Notes: a model not told the origin generated them from the letters alone. A DNA stretch of 64,000 nt from Bacillota bacterium (GCA_029961055.1 JASBVM010000039.1:29730-93729); one strand, 5' to 3'; shown: positions 36,772-48,746, counted from the first letter of the stretch. Program-made: numbers and translations.

Positions 36772-37761
36772 TCAGCCGACCAGCTCGATCCCCGTCACCC
36801 GCCCGCCGTCCAGGTAGAGGCGGACCTGGCTCCCCACCTTCAGGTCGGACCAGCTGGAGAAACCGATGGCGATCACGTCCGGAGCCAGGGTGAAGAGATC
36901 GGGATCCCGGTAGGTGACCGTCTCGCCCAGCGCCGCCAGCGCGCCGGGGAGCGGACGGACGCCGGCGGGAGCGGGAGGAAGGCCGCGGGTGGAGAGGATG
37001 CGCCCGCCGTTGCGGATGGCGCTTCCCGACGCGGGATGGCGGATCCGGATGGTGGAGCTGCCGAGCACGGCCACCTCGCCCTCCGCGCCGCCGGTGCGGG
37101 CGAAGAGCGTCTGGCCGTCCGGCCCCGGGGCGAAGAGCGTCCGATAGGCCGCCCGGGCCACGAAGGCGCGCGACGCGGCCGCGCCGGCGTCCACCTTCGC
37201 CTTGTCCGCCAAGCCCTTGGAGTCCGCCAGGTTGACCCAGTTCGAGGGCCAGGAGCCGGAAGCCGAGGTGTAGCCCGCCATCCGCGCCAGCGCCGCCAGC
37301 ACCTCCGCCTGGCTCACCGGCCGGTCGGGCCGGAAGCTCCCGTCGGGGTAGCCGCGGAGGAGCCCCGCGCTGTAGGCGACGTTGACCGCTCCCCGCGCCC
37401 AGTCGGGGATGGCGGCCGCATCGCTGTAGGGGGGCTGGAAGCTGCCCATGACGCTGGCCACCCCGGAGTGGCCGCTCAGCTGGGCGAGAACGGAGGCGAA
37501 CTCGGCCCGCTGGATCGCCTCCGCCGGCCGGACCGGACCGCCGATGCCCCGGTCGCCGCGGAAGGCCCCCACCGCCGCCAGCACCGCGAACGCCTGTGCA
37601 TCCGGGCCGTCGACGTCGTCGAAGACCCGGGCGGCCGGGATCAGACGCGAGGAAGGCGCCGCCCACGCCGGCCCCGCGCCAAGGGTGAGGACGAGGGCGA
37701 GGACGAGCACGACGAAAAACGGAAGGCCGGGCGGTCCGGCCCGCTTGGGCTTGCGCCACAT
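36772..37761 (-). CDS. Secreted S-layer-homology (SLH) domain protein
   Basis: A 329-residue exported protein. It has a basic start, a long hydrophobic signal (LPFFVVLVLALVLTLGAGPAWA) and SLH repeats over residues about 45-210, the clearest being WARGAVNVAYSAGLLRGYPDGSFRPDRPVSQAEVLAAL (split across residues about 122-160). The C-terminal third is beta-rich and unassigned (STIRIRHPASG, VRLYLDGGRVTGIEL). SLH domains hold proteins to pyruvylated secondary cell-wall polymers. ATG 37761 is favoured by AGGAGG 9 bases upstream. Divergent from the S41 protease gene. Confidence 0.85.
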   Translation of the reverse strand: MWRKPKRAGPPGLPFFVVLVLALVLTLGAGPAWAAPSSRLIPAARVFDDVDGPDAQAFAVLAAVGAFRGDRGIGGPVRPAEAIQRAEFASVLAQLSGHSGVASVMGSFQPPYSDAAAIPDWARGAVNVAYSAGLLRGYPDGSFRPDRPVSQAEVLAALARMAGYTSASGSWPSNWVNLADSKGLADKAKVDAGAAASRAFVARAAYRTLFAPGPDGQTLFARTGGAEGEVAVLGSSTIRIRHPASGSAIRNGGRILSTRGLPPAPAGVRPLPGALAALGETVTYRDPDLFTLAPDVIAIGFSSWSDLKVGSQVRLYLDGGRVTGIELVG

Positions 37762-37964
37762 GGAAGGGGACCTCCTGAAGCGCTTCGAGTCGTCTTGAGT
37801 ATAATGGCCCTCCCGTTCTCCGCCCGGCCGCCCCGTCACCTGTAACCAAACCGTAAATCGCTGCCGGCGGCGCCCGCCCGCCGCCGCGCCCGACCGCCGC
37901 CCCCGTGGCAGGAAGCCCCACCCGGGGCGGGAATTCCCTTCCTATCGCGGAATGGAGGCGTGCC

Positions 37965-39503
37965 ATGTCAGCCAACTTCCTCGGACGTTTGCGACTCCGG
38001 TGGGCGGCCGTCCTGCTGGCAGTGTCGCTGGCCTTCGCGGCGCTGCCGCAGGGATGGGCGGCGGCCCAGGCAGCCCAGGCGGCGCCGCCGGCGAGCCCGG
38101 TCGGCGCCGCTCCCTCCGCGGGCGCGGGCGAACCCTCGTCGGGTGACGCGGCCGGCTCGCCATCCGGCTCCCCCGCCGGGGCGGAGCTCTTCGACGCCGT
38201 CCGGCAGCTGATCGAGCAGGTCTACGTCAACCCGGTCTCGTCCGACCAGCTCTGGCAGGGCTCGATCCAGGGGCTCCTGGAGTCGCTGGGCGACCCGTAC
38301 TCGGTCTACATGACGCCCGACGAGTACCGGAGCTTCAGCAACCAGGTGGTCACGGGCCAACTGGAGGGCATCGGCGTCCAGATCGAGAGCATCAACGGGC
38401 TCGTCACCGTCGTGGCGCCCATCTCGGGCAGCCCGGCGGCCCGGGCCGGCCTCCGCGCCGGCGACCGGATCCTGGCCGTGGACGGCCAGGACGCCCGCGG
38501 CTGGACGACCCAGGAAGCGGCCTCCCACATCCAGGGCCCCTCCGGGACCCGGGTGACGCTCACGCTCCAGAGGGGGAACGGCGCGCCCTTCCAGGTCACC
38601 CTGACCCGCGCTCCCATCCGGATCCAGCCGGTGACGGTGAAGACGCTCCCCGGGGGGATCGTGGACCTGGTGATCTCCAGCTTCGACCAGGAGACCGGCG
38701 ACACGGTCGCCCTCGTCACCCAGTTCTTCCGCATGCAGGGGAAGGACCGCTTCATCCTCGACCTGCGGAACAACCCGGGCGGCCTCCTCTCGCAGGGCGT
38801 CCAGGTGGCCAGCGTCTTCGTCCCGCAGGGCCCGGTGGTCCGCATCCGCACCAGGGGTGAGACGGCCCAGGACGAACAGGTGCTCAGCTCCAGCACGCCT
38901 CCCTGGTCCTTCAAGCTGGCGGTCCTGGTCAACGAGGGCACGGCCAGCGCCGCCGAGATCGTGGCCGGTGCCATCCAGGACCGGGGCGTGGGCAAGGTGA
39001 TCGGCACCCGCACCTTCGGCAAGGGCTCGGTCCAGCAGATCTTCGAACTGCCCGACGGCGGCGCCATCAAGCTGACCACGGCGCGCTACTACACGCCCGA
39101 CGGCCACGCGGTGGACGGGGTGGGGATCCGGCCCGACCTCGCCGTGCCCGACCCGCAGGGGCCGGGCCTCGGCCCGCTGCGGCCGTCGCGCGTGCTCCGG
39201 CCCGGCATGGTCGGCCTGGACGTGCTGGGCATGCAGGGTTACCTGCGCGCGTGGGGGTTCGACCCGGGGCCGCAGGACGGCATCTTCGGGCCCCGGACGG
39301 AACGGGCGCTCCGCGCCTGGGAGGCGGCGGTCAACCGGCAGGTGTGGCGGAACGAGCCCTACCTCGTACAGGCTCCCGTCCTGCCGGCTGGAAGGCTCCG
39401 GAGCGACGGTCTTCTCGATGCGACCGAGGCGGATGTGCTGGCCCAGCCGCCCGTGGTCGACAGGCAGCTGGAGGCGGCCGTCCGTGATCTTCTCAGCCGC
39501 TGA
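37965..39503 (+). CDS. ctpA: S41 carboxyl-terminal processing protease with C-terminal peptidoglycan-binding domain
   Basis: A 512-residue exported serine protease. A signal/anchor lies at residues 9-35, then an Ala/Pro/Ser linker. A PDZ domain occupies roughly 120-215 (GIGVQIESINGLVTVVAP, GSPAARAGLRAGDRILAVDG). The S41 core carries catalytic Ser328 in GTASAAEI and Lys353 in GKGSVQ, the usual 25-residue spacing. The C-terminal 100 residues form a peptidoglycan-binding-1 domain (GLDVLGMQGYLRAWGFDPG), as in Bacillus CtpA/CtpB. GGAGG precedes ATG 37965. CtpB processes SpoIVFA in sporulation; whether this copy does so is unknown. Confidence 0.93.
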   Translation: MSANFLGRLRLRWAAVLLAVSLAFAALPQGWAAAQAAQAAPPASPVGAAPSAGAGEPSSGDAAGSPSGSPAGAELFDAVRQLIEQVYVNPVSSDQLWQGSIQGLLESLGDPYSVYMTPDEYRSFSNQVVTGQLEGIGVQIESINGLVTVVAPISGSPAARAGLRAGDRILAVDGQDARGWTTQEAASHIQGPSGTRVTLTLQRGNGAPFQVTLTRAPIRIQPVTVKTLPGGIVDLVISSFDQETGDTVALVTQFFRMQGKDRFILDLRNNPGGLLSQGVQVASVFVPQGPVVRIRTRGETAQDEQVLSSSTPPWSFKLAVLVNEGTASAAEIVAGAIQDRGVGKVIGTRTFGKGSVQQIFELPDGGAIKLTTARYYTPDGHAVDGVGIRPDLAVPDPQGPGLGPLRPSRVLRPGMVGLDVLGMQGYLRAWGFDPGPQDGIFGPRTERALRAWEAAVNRQVWRNEPYLVQAPVLPAGRLRSDGLLDATEADVLAQPPVVDRQLEAAVRDLLSR

Positions 39504-39525
39504 ACCACCCGCGCGGGCCTTCGGT

Positions 39526-39544
39526 CGCCCAGGCGACCTGGGCG
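39526..39544. terminator. Hairpin between convergent ctpA and response-regulator genes
   Basis: CGCCCAGG and CCTGGGCG pair around a CGA loop, 23 bases after ctpA. The position suits termination from either side; no U tract is present. Confidence 0.4.
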
Positions 39545-39645
39545 GAGAGCCGGGGCCGGCAGCTGGGAGCGGCGGGCCGCAAGCCGGGCGGGAAGTCCCA
39601 GGGGAAGAGCCGGCTGACTGTGGAGGGCGTCCGCAGCCGGCCGGC

Positions 39646-40134
39646 TCAGGTCGAGAGCCAGGGTGCGCTCCGGTTCTGGCGCGAGTACTCCACCCAGTGG
39701 GCCACCTGCGACTCCAGGTCGTCGAGGTCGAAGGGCTTGACCAGGTAGCCCTGGGCGCCAGGCACTGCCGGCGGGCCGTCGATCTCGGTCTTGGCAGACA
39801 GGATGATGACGGGGATGTCGGCGGTGGCCGGATCGCCCCTCAGCCGCCGCAGCACCTCGTAGCCGTCCAGGCCGGGCATCAGCAGGTCGAGGAGGACCAC
39901 GTCGGGCCGCTCGCGCAGCGAGATCTCCAGGGCGCTCTCGCCGTCGGCGGCCTCCAGGACCGTGTACCCCTGGAGCCCGAGGTCGGTGACGAGGAGCTGG
40001 CGGATGTACGGCTTGTCGTCCACCGCCAGGACGACGCCCCGGCCTCCCGCTCCCTCCGCCTGCAGCCGCACCGGCCGGATCGGATCCGGCACGCTCGTCG
40101 CCGAGGTATTGGAATCCTCCGTCAACGGGATCAC
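39646..40134 (-). CDS. Stand-alone response regulator (REC domain only)
   Basis: A 162-residue single-domain response regulator. After a flexible N-terminus, the REC domain covers about 33-155. The acidic pocket is VDD (Asp39/Asp40), the phospho-acceptor Asp83 is in LLDLLMPG, and Lys115 is in LSAKTE. There is no output domain, so it would act by protein contact, like Spo0F or CheY. GTG 40134 has GAGG 6 bases upstream; ATG 40182 is an alternative with a more distant site. The HisKA-like gene lies just upstream on the same strand. Confidence 0.88.
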   Translation of the reverse strand: MIPLTEDSNTSATSVPDPIRPVRLQAEGAGGRGVVLAVDDKPYIRQLLVTDLGLQGYTVLEAADGESALEISLRERPDVVLLDLLMPGLDGYEVLRRLRGDPATADIPVIILSAKTEIDGPPAVPGAQGYLVKPFDLDDLESQVAHWVEYSRQNRSAPWLST

Positions 40135-40244
40135 CCCCCGCCTCGTCAGGCGCCCTTCCTGACAGGTAGCTTCCATTTGCATGGGGGCAAGGCGATTCCT
40201 TCCTCCCAGAAGGTTTCGTACGCCATCGCCCGGATCGGTCCATG

Positions 40245-40784
40245 TCACATCGCGGCGAACCGGGGGAGGTCCGCCCCGGCGCCGCTCGAGCGCGACCGCG
40301 AGGGAGCGTCGCCCTCCCCCTTCTTCTCCTCCAGCTCCCCTCTCCCGGCGGGAGACGACTCCCCGGGCGACGGGGAGAGAGGGGCGCTGGCAGCAGCCTC
40401 CTCCGCCGCCTGGCGAACGGCGGTGCGGAGGCCGGCCAGCGTCCGCTCCAGCTCCGCCTCCGCCTCGCGCGCGCTCTGCACCAGGCTGCGCATCTCTTCG
40501 GAAAGACCGCTCCCCGGGCGCGCCAGCAGTTCCAGCACCCCCCGCACCACCGTCAGTGTCGAGCGGATCTCTTCCTCCGGGTCGGCCGCTGGGGGCCGCA
40601 CCGCCCGGAGGGCTGGCGGGAACCGATTCGACGCGACCAGGTGACGGGTGGGGCGGACCCGCGGCTCCCCCGTCCCGGCGGCGACGGCGGCCGGTCGGCC
40701 GCATCCGCAGGCCGGGCCGGGAGCGACCAGGTCGACCGCAAGCATCGGACCGTCGCGCGAAGCGTCATAGGAAGGGTGCACCAC
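40245..40784 (-). CDS. Hypothetical protein with degenerate HisKA-like helical segment
   Basis: A 179-residue protein with no membrane segment. Residues about 69-125 read EEEIRSTLTVVRGVLELL followed by a second amphipathic helix, closely resembling the dimerisation/phosphotransfer domain of histidine kinases, but the position of the phospho-His (HELRTPL in kinases) is Glu71. No ATPase domain follows; the C-terminus is a Ser/Glu/Gly-rich tail. An N-terminal CGCG Cys pair is present. GTG 40784 has AGGAGG 6 bases upstream. It lies 110 bases before the response regulator gene and may be its binding partner. Confidence 0.55.
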   Translation of the reverse strand: MVHPSYDASRDGPMLAVDLVAPGPACGCGRPAAVAAGTGEPRVRPTRHLVASNRFPPALRAVRPPAADPEEEIRSTLTVVRGVLELLARPGSGLSEEMRSLVQSAREAEAELERTLAGLRTAVRQAAEEAAASAPLSPSPGESSPAGRGELEEKKGEGDAPSRSRSSGAGADLPRFAAM

Positions 40785-41003
40785 GGTACGCCTCCTGGGA
40801 CGAAAGATCACACGGCCGATCCTAGAGGGAGCGTCGACGTCACGTCTACCGCAAGTTCGGCTACCCTTCCCGACCCGCCGACGGCGTCCCGGCTTCTTCG
40901 ACAGGCGGGGCGGGGTCCGGGTCGACGGAGGGCCGCCCGGGGGAGGGGGGCGGCCCCCCGATTCCATGGCGCAGGTCCAGGCGTGGAAGGGCGGGCCCGG
41001 CCC

Positions 41004-41638
41004 TCAGCCCAGCAGGCGCAGGATCCCGGTGACCAGCGGCAGAAGCCCGATCAGGCCCAGCCCCGCCAGGACCGCGGGAGGCAGGAGCAGCGCGCCCACC
41101 GCCGTCTCCGCGCGCAGGCGGTGGACGGCGCTCACCGCCAGCACCACCAGCACCAGGTGCCAGACGGTGATGGCGGTGGCCACGACGGAGCCGGCCGCCG
41201 CGAGGCCACCCCCGGAGAGGTGGGCGAGGGCGACCGGCAGGGGGGCGAGCAGGTTGGGGACGTAGCTGAGGCCGAGGCCGGCCACCAGCTCCGGCACCCG
41301 GCCCGTCCCGCCCAGGAGGCCGGCCGTCAGCTGGAGGACGGCGGCGAAGGCGAGCCAGGCGACCAGGGAGAGCGCCACCCAGAAGAGGAAGAGCGTCGCC
41401 GGGAAGGCGCCTCCGGGCAGCGTCCGGCCGCCCGTGGTGGAGGCGGCCTCGGTCAGCCCGCCCACCAACGCCGCCGCGAAGCCGACCTCGTAGCCCAGCG
41501 CCCGCAGCGCCCCGTGCCCGGGGGCCCGCTCGTCGCCCAGCGCCGCCAGGAAGCCCCGCGGCCGCAGGACCATCGCACCGACGCCCGAGAGCGCCCCGGC
41601 GAGCGAGTTCCCCCCCATCGTCCGTGCGGCCCGCGCGC

Positions 41639-41642
<4 letters not shown>
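41004..41642 (-). CDS. Yip1-like membrane protein
   Basis: A 212-residue integral membrane protein with five hydrophobic segments and a layout like bacterial Yip1-domain proteins (GFLAALGDERAPGHGALRALGYEV before the first helix; LSYVPNLLAPLPVAL in the middle). Function is unknown. Its ATG overlaps the sppA stop as ATGA, so it is co-translated with the signal peptide peptidase, which suggests a membrane-protein housekeeping role. Confidence 0.65.
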
Positions 41643-44495
<2,853 letters not shown>

Positions 44496-44536
44496 CTATG
44501 AAGCGGCAGTCCTGCGACAAAGAGCGGATCAGCGCG

Positions 44537-44562
44537 GGGCGAAATCGCCGGGGGTTTCGCCC
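44537..44562 (-). promoter_or_regulatory. Leader hairpin upstream of pyrG
   Basis: GGGCGAAA and TTTCGCCC form a perfect 8-bp stem with a 10-base loop, 66 bases upstream of the pyrG ATG. It could terminate the preceding deacetylase transcript or regulate pyrG; it lacks a U tract, so classical pyrG attenuation is not evident. Confidence 0.3.
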
Positions 44563-44608
44563 GGACCCGGCGGCCGCCACTCAGTCTAGCCATCGGACGC
44601 AAAGGGTG

Positions 44609-45487
44609 TCAACGCGAGCCGGAACCGGTCGGCGGCGCCGGCACGGCGGTCCCGCCGCCGGGGGCCGGGGTGCCGGCCTGGAGCCGGGCCGACCGCTCCA
44701 GCATCGCGCTCACCGTCAGCGGCTCGTAGCGGCCGGCGCGGAGGCGGTCCAGGATGGTGCCCAGGGCGCGGACCGTGTTCCGGCGGTCGCCGCCGCCGTC
44801 GTGGAGCAGGATGATCTCGCCGCCCCGGATCCCCGTGCAGCAGCGCCGGACGATCAGGCCGGGCAGGGCACCCGCCCAGTCGAAGGGGTCGTGGCCGGGC
44901 GTCCAGAGGACGACGGTCAGCCCCAGCCGGCCGGCCACGCCCAGGACGGTGGGGTTGAGGCGGCCGAAGGGAGGCCGGAAGAGGCGCGGCGGCCTGCCCG
45001 TCACCCTCTCGAGCAGCCGGGCCGAGCGTTCCAGCTCCCGCTCCATGGTGGCGGCGTCCATCCGCTGGAAGCTCCGGTGGGACCAGCCGTGGATCCCCAC
45101 CTCGTTCCCCGAGGCGGCGATGGCGCGGATCAGGTCGGGGTGCCGCTCGGCTTCCTGGCCGATGACGAAGAAGGTGGCGTGCGCGCCGTACCGGCGGAGG
45201 AGGGCCAGGACCTGGGGCGTGTAGCGTGGGTCCGGGCCGTCGTCGAAGGTGAGGGCGATCAGGTGGTCGCCCGGCTGGGCGGCGGTCACCACCCCGGCCT
45301 TCGGGGCCCCCGGCGGGGGCGCGCCGGGTTCGCCGGGCGAGCCGGGCCCCAGTGCCACCCGGTCCTCGCGGGAGATCGCGCCCTGGGCCAGGGCGCCGGC
45401 CAGCGCCAGCGCCGCCAGGGCCCCCGCGGCGGCCAGGAGGAGCCGCCGCCAGGCCCGGGGCCCCGTGCTCAGGAAGAGGGTCTTCAC
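44609..45487 (-). CDS. Polysaccharide deacetylase (NodB domain), exported
   Basis: A 292-residue protein with an N-terminal membrane/signal segment (LLLAAAGALAALALAGALA). The NodB catalytic domain follows, with TFDDGPDP (metal/base Asp pair), HGWSHRSF (metal His pair), RPPFG, and the C-terminal LLHDGGG. Such enzymes remove acetyl groups from peptidoglycan or related polymers. GTG 45487 has GGGGGAGG upstream. It lies 21 bases after the EamA transporter on the same strand. Confidence 0.92.
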   Translation of the reverse strand: MKTLFLSTGPRAWRRLLLAAAGALAALALAGALAQGAISREDRVALGPGSPGEPGAPPPGAPKAGVVTAAQPGDHLIALTFDDGPDPRYTPQVLALLRRYGAHATFFVIGQEAERHPDLIRAIAASGNEVGIHGWSHRSFQRMDAATMERELERSARLLERVTGRPPRLFRPPFGRLNPTVLGVAGRLGLTVVLWTPGHDPFDWAGALPGLIVRRCCTGIRGGEIILLHDGGGDRRNTVRALGTILDRLRAGRYEPLTVSAMLERSARLQAGTPAPGGGTAVPAPPTGSGSR

Positions 45488-45508
45488 GGCAACCTCCCCC
45501 TTTTCTGC

Positions 45509-46414
45509 TCACCGCTCCATCGCCAGGAAGCAGGAGCCTGCCAGCATCAGGCAGGCGGGGAGGAGCTTCCCGCGCCAGCTCTCGCCGCCCCAGAGGACGC
45601 CCGCCAGGGCCGCCACCAGGGCCGCCAGCGCGCTGGCCGGCTCGAGGACGGTCAGCGGCAACCGGGGTAGCAGCGCGACCAGGAAGAGGTACGAACCGGC
45701 GTTGGCGGCCCCCGCCCCCACCGTCACCCAGTCGCACCGGCGCAGGAGCCGGAGGAGGCCGCCTCCCCCCTGTTCCAGCAGGACGGCCACCCCCGTCCAG
45801 AAGGTGACCTGCGCGTCGACGGTGGCGGCGTAGAGGACCGGGTTCATCCCCGCCGCCGCCTCGCGGTCGATCACCCGCGCCGCCGCCACCAGGACGCCGT
45901 AGCCGACCGTCGCCCAGGCCGCCCATCGCTCCTCCTCCGGCTCCAGGGACGGCCCGCCGACCGCCCTGCCGGGCCGGGTCAGCGCCGCCGTGCCCAGGGT
46001 CATCAGCGCCATCCCGGCCACCCGCCCGAGGCTGATCCGCTCGCCCGTGAAGCCCACCGCCAGCACCAGCAGCGCCATCTGGCTGACGCCGTGGAGCGGC
46101 GCCACACGGCTCAGCTCGCCCCGGGCCAACCCCGCCACGTAGAGGACGAAGGCGGCGGTATAGACGAGGCCGGCCGCCAGCAGATCCGGCAGCCGGTCCG
46201 GCAGGGCCGCCCAGGCGTGGCCGCCGCCCGCCCCCGCCGGGATCCAGCCGCCGGCGACCGCCACCGCGAAGGGGAGGAGGGCCACCGTCGCCCAGGCGAA
46301 GAAGAGGAAGGCCGCCGCCAGCTCGCCCGTCGCCCTCTCGGCCAGGCGCTTGACGAGGAGCTGCTCCCCGGCCAGAAGCAGGATCCTTCCCGCCAATACC
46401 AGAGCGGACGGCAA
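45509..46414 (-). CDS. EamA/DMT-family membrane transporter
   Basis: A 301-residue protein with ten hydrophobic segments and two EamA-type halves, each ending near a Pro/Glu kink (LSRVAPLHGVSQMALLVLAVGFTGE and PLTVLEPASALAALVAALAGVLWGGE). It is a drug/metabolite transporter with unknown substrate. The start is TTG 46414, 3 bases after GGGGAG. It probably forms a unit with the deacetylase gene downstream. Confidence 0.82.
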   Translation of the reverse strand: MPSALVLAGRILLLAGEQLLVKRLAERATGELAAAFLFFAWATVALLPFAVAVAGGWIPAGAGGGHAWAALPDRLPDLLAAGLVYTAAFVLYVAGLARGELSRVAPLHGVSQMALLVLAVGFTGERISLGRVAGMALMTLGTAALTRPGRAVGGPSLEPEEERWAAWATVGYGVLVAAARVIDREAAAGMNPVLYAATVDAQVTFWTGVAVLLEQGGGGLLRLLRRCDWVTVGAGAANAGSYLFLVALLPRLPLTVLEPASALAALVAALAGVLWGGESWRGKLLPACLMLAGSCFLAMER

Positions 46415-46462
46415 GGGCTCCCCCCACCCACCCTCCTCTATGCGCCGGCCGCCTGGCCTACG

Positions 46463-47551
46463 TCAGTCCGGCGCCCGGCCCGGCTCCGGCATGGCGATCC
46501 GACGGGGGCTCGGCTGGTAGGTGTGCACCCCCAGGTCGATCCGCCTCCTCTCGCCGTGCGGGCCGATGCGGACGATCCAGGTGTGGACGGTCATCCCCGG
46601 CTGGCCTGGCGCCAGCACCCGGCTGCCGTCGGGCAGCGTCTCGCCCCCGGCCGGATGCGATCCCGGGGCGACCCGCTCCACCTCCACCGGCGCCGGCTTT
46701 TCCTCCAGGATCCGGTGCTCCCAGAGCAGGACGTCCGGCCTCTCGCGGCCCCACACCGTGATCCGCAACCAGCGCCCGGGAAGCACGTCCGCCGCGACCA
46801 CCAGAGGATAGGGGCGGTCGTTCCGGAAGCGGAAGTCGAGCCCCGCTTCCTCCGCCACCGTCGCATCCTGTCCGGGCGGCAGGTAGGGAACCAGGAGGCC
46901 GTGCAGGTGCCGCTCCACCACCGGCAGGCCGGCCAGCATCACCGCGTTGAAGAGGGTGCTGGCGACCTGGCATACGCCCCCGCCGATGCTGGGCACGATG
47001 CGGTTGCCGAGGAACATGCGGCCCTCGCCGTAGCCGTGCGCCCGGTCGTAGGGCCCGAGCCTGGCGTTCATCGAGAAGACCTCGCCCGGCGCCACCACCT
47101 GCCCGTTGAGGCGGCGGGCCGTCAACTCGATGTTGCCTGCCTGGGAGGCGCTGGCGTGGCCGTAATACGTCCGGAAGGTGCCCATGGGTACGGCCAGCCG
47201 GTTCCGCCGCAGGAGCGCCCGCACCCGCGGATCCTCCGCGCCCGCCGGCGCTCCGCCAGCCACCCCCGTGTGCCGGATCTCGATGTCGTCCGGGGACGTC
47301 CCCTTCGCTTCGGATGCGGCGCGAGCCCCGCGCGACGAGGGCTCCGCCACGGCGCGGGCCGGCCCCGCGGGCGCAGGCAGACGGGCTGGAGCGGGTGCTG
47401 GCGCCCGCTCCAGCGAACGCGGCGGCCGGCTGCGGACCTGAGGAAGCGGACCGGGGAGCGACGCCGCCGCCCACCCGGCCGCGACGAGCAGGAGCGCGGC
47501 CGCCACCGCCCCGCGGGATCTCCGTCTGTGCCGCGACCTCACAGCGCTCAC
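46463..47551 (-). CDS. VanW family protein, exported
   Basis: A 362-residue protein. The N-terminus has a basic stretch and one membrane segment (AVAAALLLVAAGWAAASL), then a long Ala/Pro linker. The VanW domain begins near residue 130 (ELTARRLNGQVVAPGEVFSMN) and has the conserved SIGGGVCQVASTLFNAVM and a late FRNDRPYPLVV. VanW-domain proteins are common envelope proteins in Firmicutes and named after a vancomycin-resistance cluster gene, but their function is not established. GTG 47551 has no strong ribosome site. Divergent from the SIMPL-domain gene. Confidence 0.88.
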   Translation of the reverse strand: MSAVRSRHRRRSRGAVAAALLLVAAGWAAASLPGPLPQVRSRPPRSLERAPAPAPARLPAPAGPARAVAEPSSRGARAASEAKGTSPDDIEIRHTGVAGGAPAGAEDPRVRALLRRNRLAVPMGTFRTYYGHASASQAGNIELTARRLNGQVVAPGEVFSMNARLGPYDRAHGYGEGRMFLGNRIVPSIGGGVCQVASTLFNAVMLAGLPVVERHLHGLLVPYLPPGQDATVAEEAGLDFRFRNDRPYPLVVAADVLPGRWLRITVWGRERPDVLLWEHRILEEKPAPVEVERVAPGSHPAGGETLPDGSRVLAPGQPGMTVHTWIVRIGPHGERRRIDLGVHTYQPSPRRIAMPEPGRAPD

Positions 47552-47742
47552 CCGACCGGTTTCCGAGCAGGAAGAGCCGGTCGGGAGTAGCTTGCCGGCC
47601 GGGCGGCGCTGCGACGCTGGGAGATGGGGGCCGGCGCGTCAGAGCCGCGAAGCGGAGCGGAAAGCTGACGGCGGAGGAGGAAGTTGCCGCCTGCGCAACT
47701 TCCTTCCACGGGAGGGCGTCCAAGGCGGTGGAGGTGATGCAG

Positions 47743-48534
47743 ATGGTTCCCGGAGGGAGAGGCTGGCGGATCGAGCCGGGGCGGCGCGCCCTGCTCCCCT
47801 TCCTCGCGGCGGTCGTCCTCCTGGCCGCGGGGCTGGTCGCCCTCGGCCTGCCACCGCTGCGGCAGGCGGCACCGGAGGCTGCCGCAGCCGACGTGAACGG
47901 GGCGGCCGGCTCCCCCACCCTCTCGGTGAGCGGCAGCGGGAGCGTCCGGGTGGCGCCCGACTGGGCCCGCCTCCAGGTGGGTGTCCGCACCCAGGCCGCC
48001 ACGGCCCAGGCGGCCGCCCAGCAGAACACCGCGGCGATCGCCCGGGTGGTCGACGCGCTCCACCAGGCCGGCGTGCCGGACAAGGAGATCCAGACCAGCG
48101 ACTACTCGCTGGGTCCGACCTTCGAGCCCGGTCCCTCCTCCTCGCGGCCCTCGGGCTACCAGGCGATCCACATGCTCTCCGTCGGCGTCCCCGCGGACCG
48201 CGCCGGCGCGGTGCTGGACGCGGCCACGGAGGCCGGTGCCAACCAGGTGGGGGGCGTGACCTTCGACGTCCGGGATCGCGACTCGCTGGAGCGCCAGGCG
48301 ACCAACCAGGCCATCGACCAGGCACGGCAGGCCGCCGAGGCGGCCGCAGCCCATGCGGGCCTCCGCCTGGCCGGTATCCGTTCGCTCCAGGTGGGTTCGT
48401 CGGGCCCCGTGCCGCTTGCGTTCTCGATGAGGGCGCCCGCGGTGAAGGAGGCGGCGAGCGTCCCCGTCCAGCCGGGCGAGCTGACCGTCACGGCCACCGT
48501 CAGCGTCGTCTTCGACGTGGCACCCGCCCCGTGA
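47743..48534 (+). CDS. SIMPL-domain (DUF541/YggE-like) exported protein
   Basis: A 263-residue protein with one N-terminal membrane segment (LLPFLAAVVLLAAGLVALGL) and a SIMPL/DUF541 domain from about residue 55 (LSVSGSGSVRVAPDWARLQVGV, IQTSDYSLGPTFE, a late GELTVTATVSVVFDV). Family members are periplasmic or extracellular and linked to oxidative stress in some bacteria; molecular function is unclear. ATG 47743 is favoured by GGAGGT 7 bases upstream; ATG 47737 would abut it. A strong stem-loop follows. Confidence 0.88.
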   Translation: MVPGGRGWRIEPGRRALLPFLAAVVLLAAGLVALGLPPLRQAAPEAAAADVNGAAGSPTLSVSGSGSVRVAPDWARLQVGVRTQAATAQAAAQQNTAAIARVVDALHQAGVPDKEIQTSDYSLGPTFEPGPSSSRPSGYQAIHMLSVGVPADRAGAVLDAATEAGANQVGGVTFDVRDRDSLERQATNQAIDQARQAAEAAAAHAGLRLAGIRSLQVGSSGPVPLAFSMRAPAVKEAASVPVQPGELTVTATVSVVFDVAPAP

Positions 48535-48603
48535 CGGGCCGGCTCCGGCGCGCCCGCCCACGCTTTGCCATGCGCTTCCCCGTTCCGGTATGGTGAAGGG
48601 GAA

Positions 48604-48649
48604 GAGGCCCACCGGGGTGGCTCCCCTGCCGGGGCGCCCGGTGGGCCTC
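48604..48649 (+). terminator. Strong stem-loop after SIMPL gene
   Basis: GAGGCCCACCGGG (48604-48616) pairs perfectly with CCCGGTGGGCCTC (48637-48649), a 13-bp stem with a 20-base loop, followed by GGTTTGG. It lies 70 bases after the gene. Confidence 0.65.
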
Positions 48650-48711
48650 GGTTTGGACGTGCGTCCCGGTCGATCTGGACGGACCGGCTATAGGTGAGCC
48701 GCCGCCGCGCG

Positions 48712-48734
48712 CCAAAGGTGCCTCCTTTGGAGGC
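48712..48734 (+). promoter_or_regulatory. Overlapping alternative hairpins in leader of XRE gene
   Basis: CCAAAGG (48712-48718) can pair with CCTTTGG (48724-48730), and GCCTCC (48720-48725) can pair with GGAGGC (48729-48734). The two stems exclude each other, and the second would bury the GGAGG that is the only ribosome-site-like sequence before ATG 48747. This could be a translation switch, or chance in GC-rich DNA. Confidence 0.25.
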
Positions 48735-48746
48735 GAGGCCGTCCGG

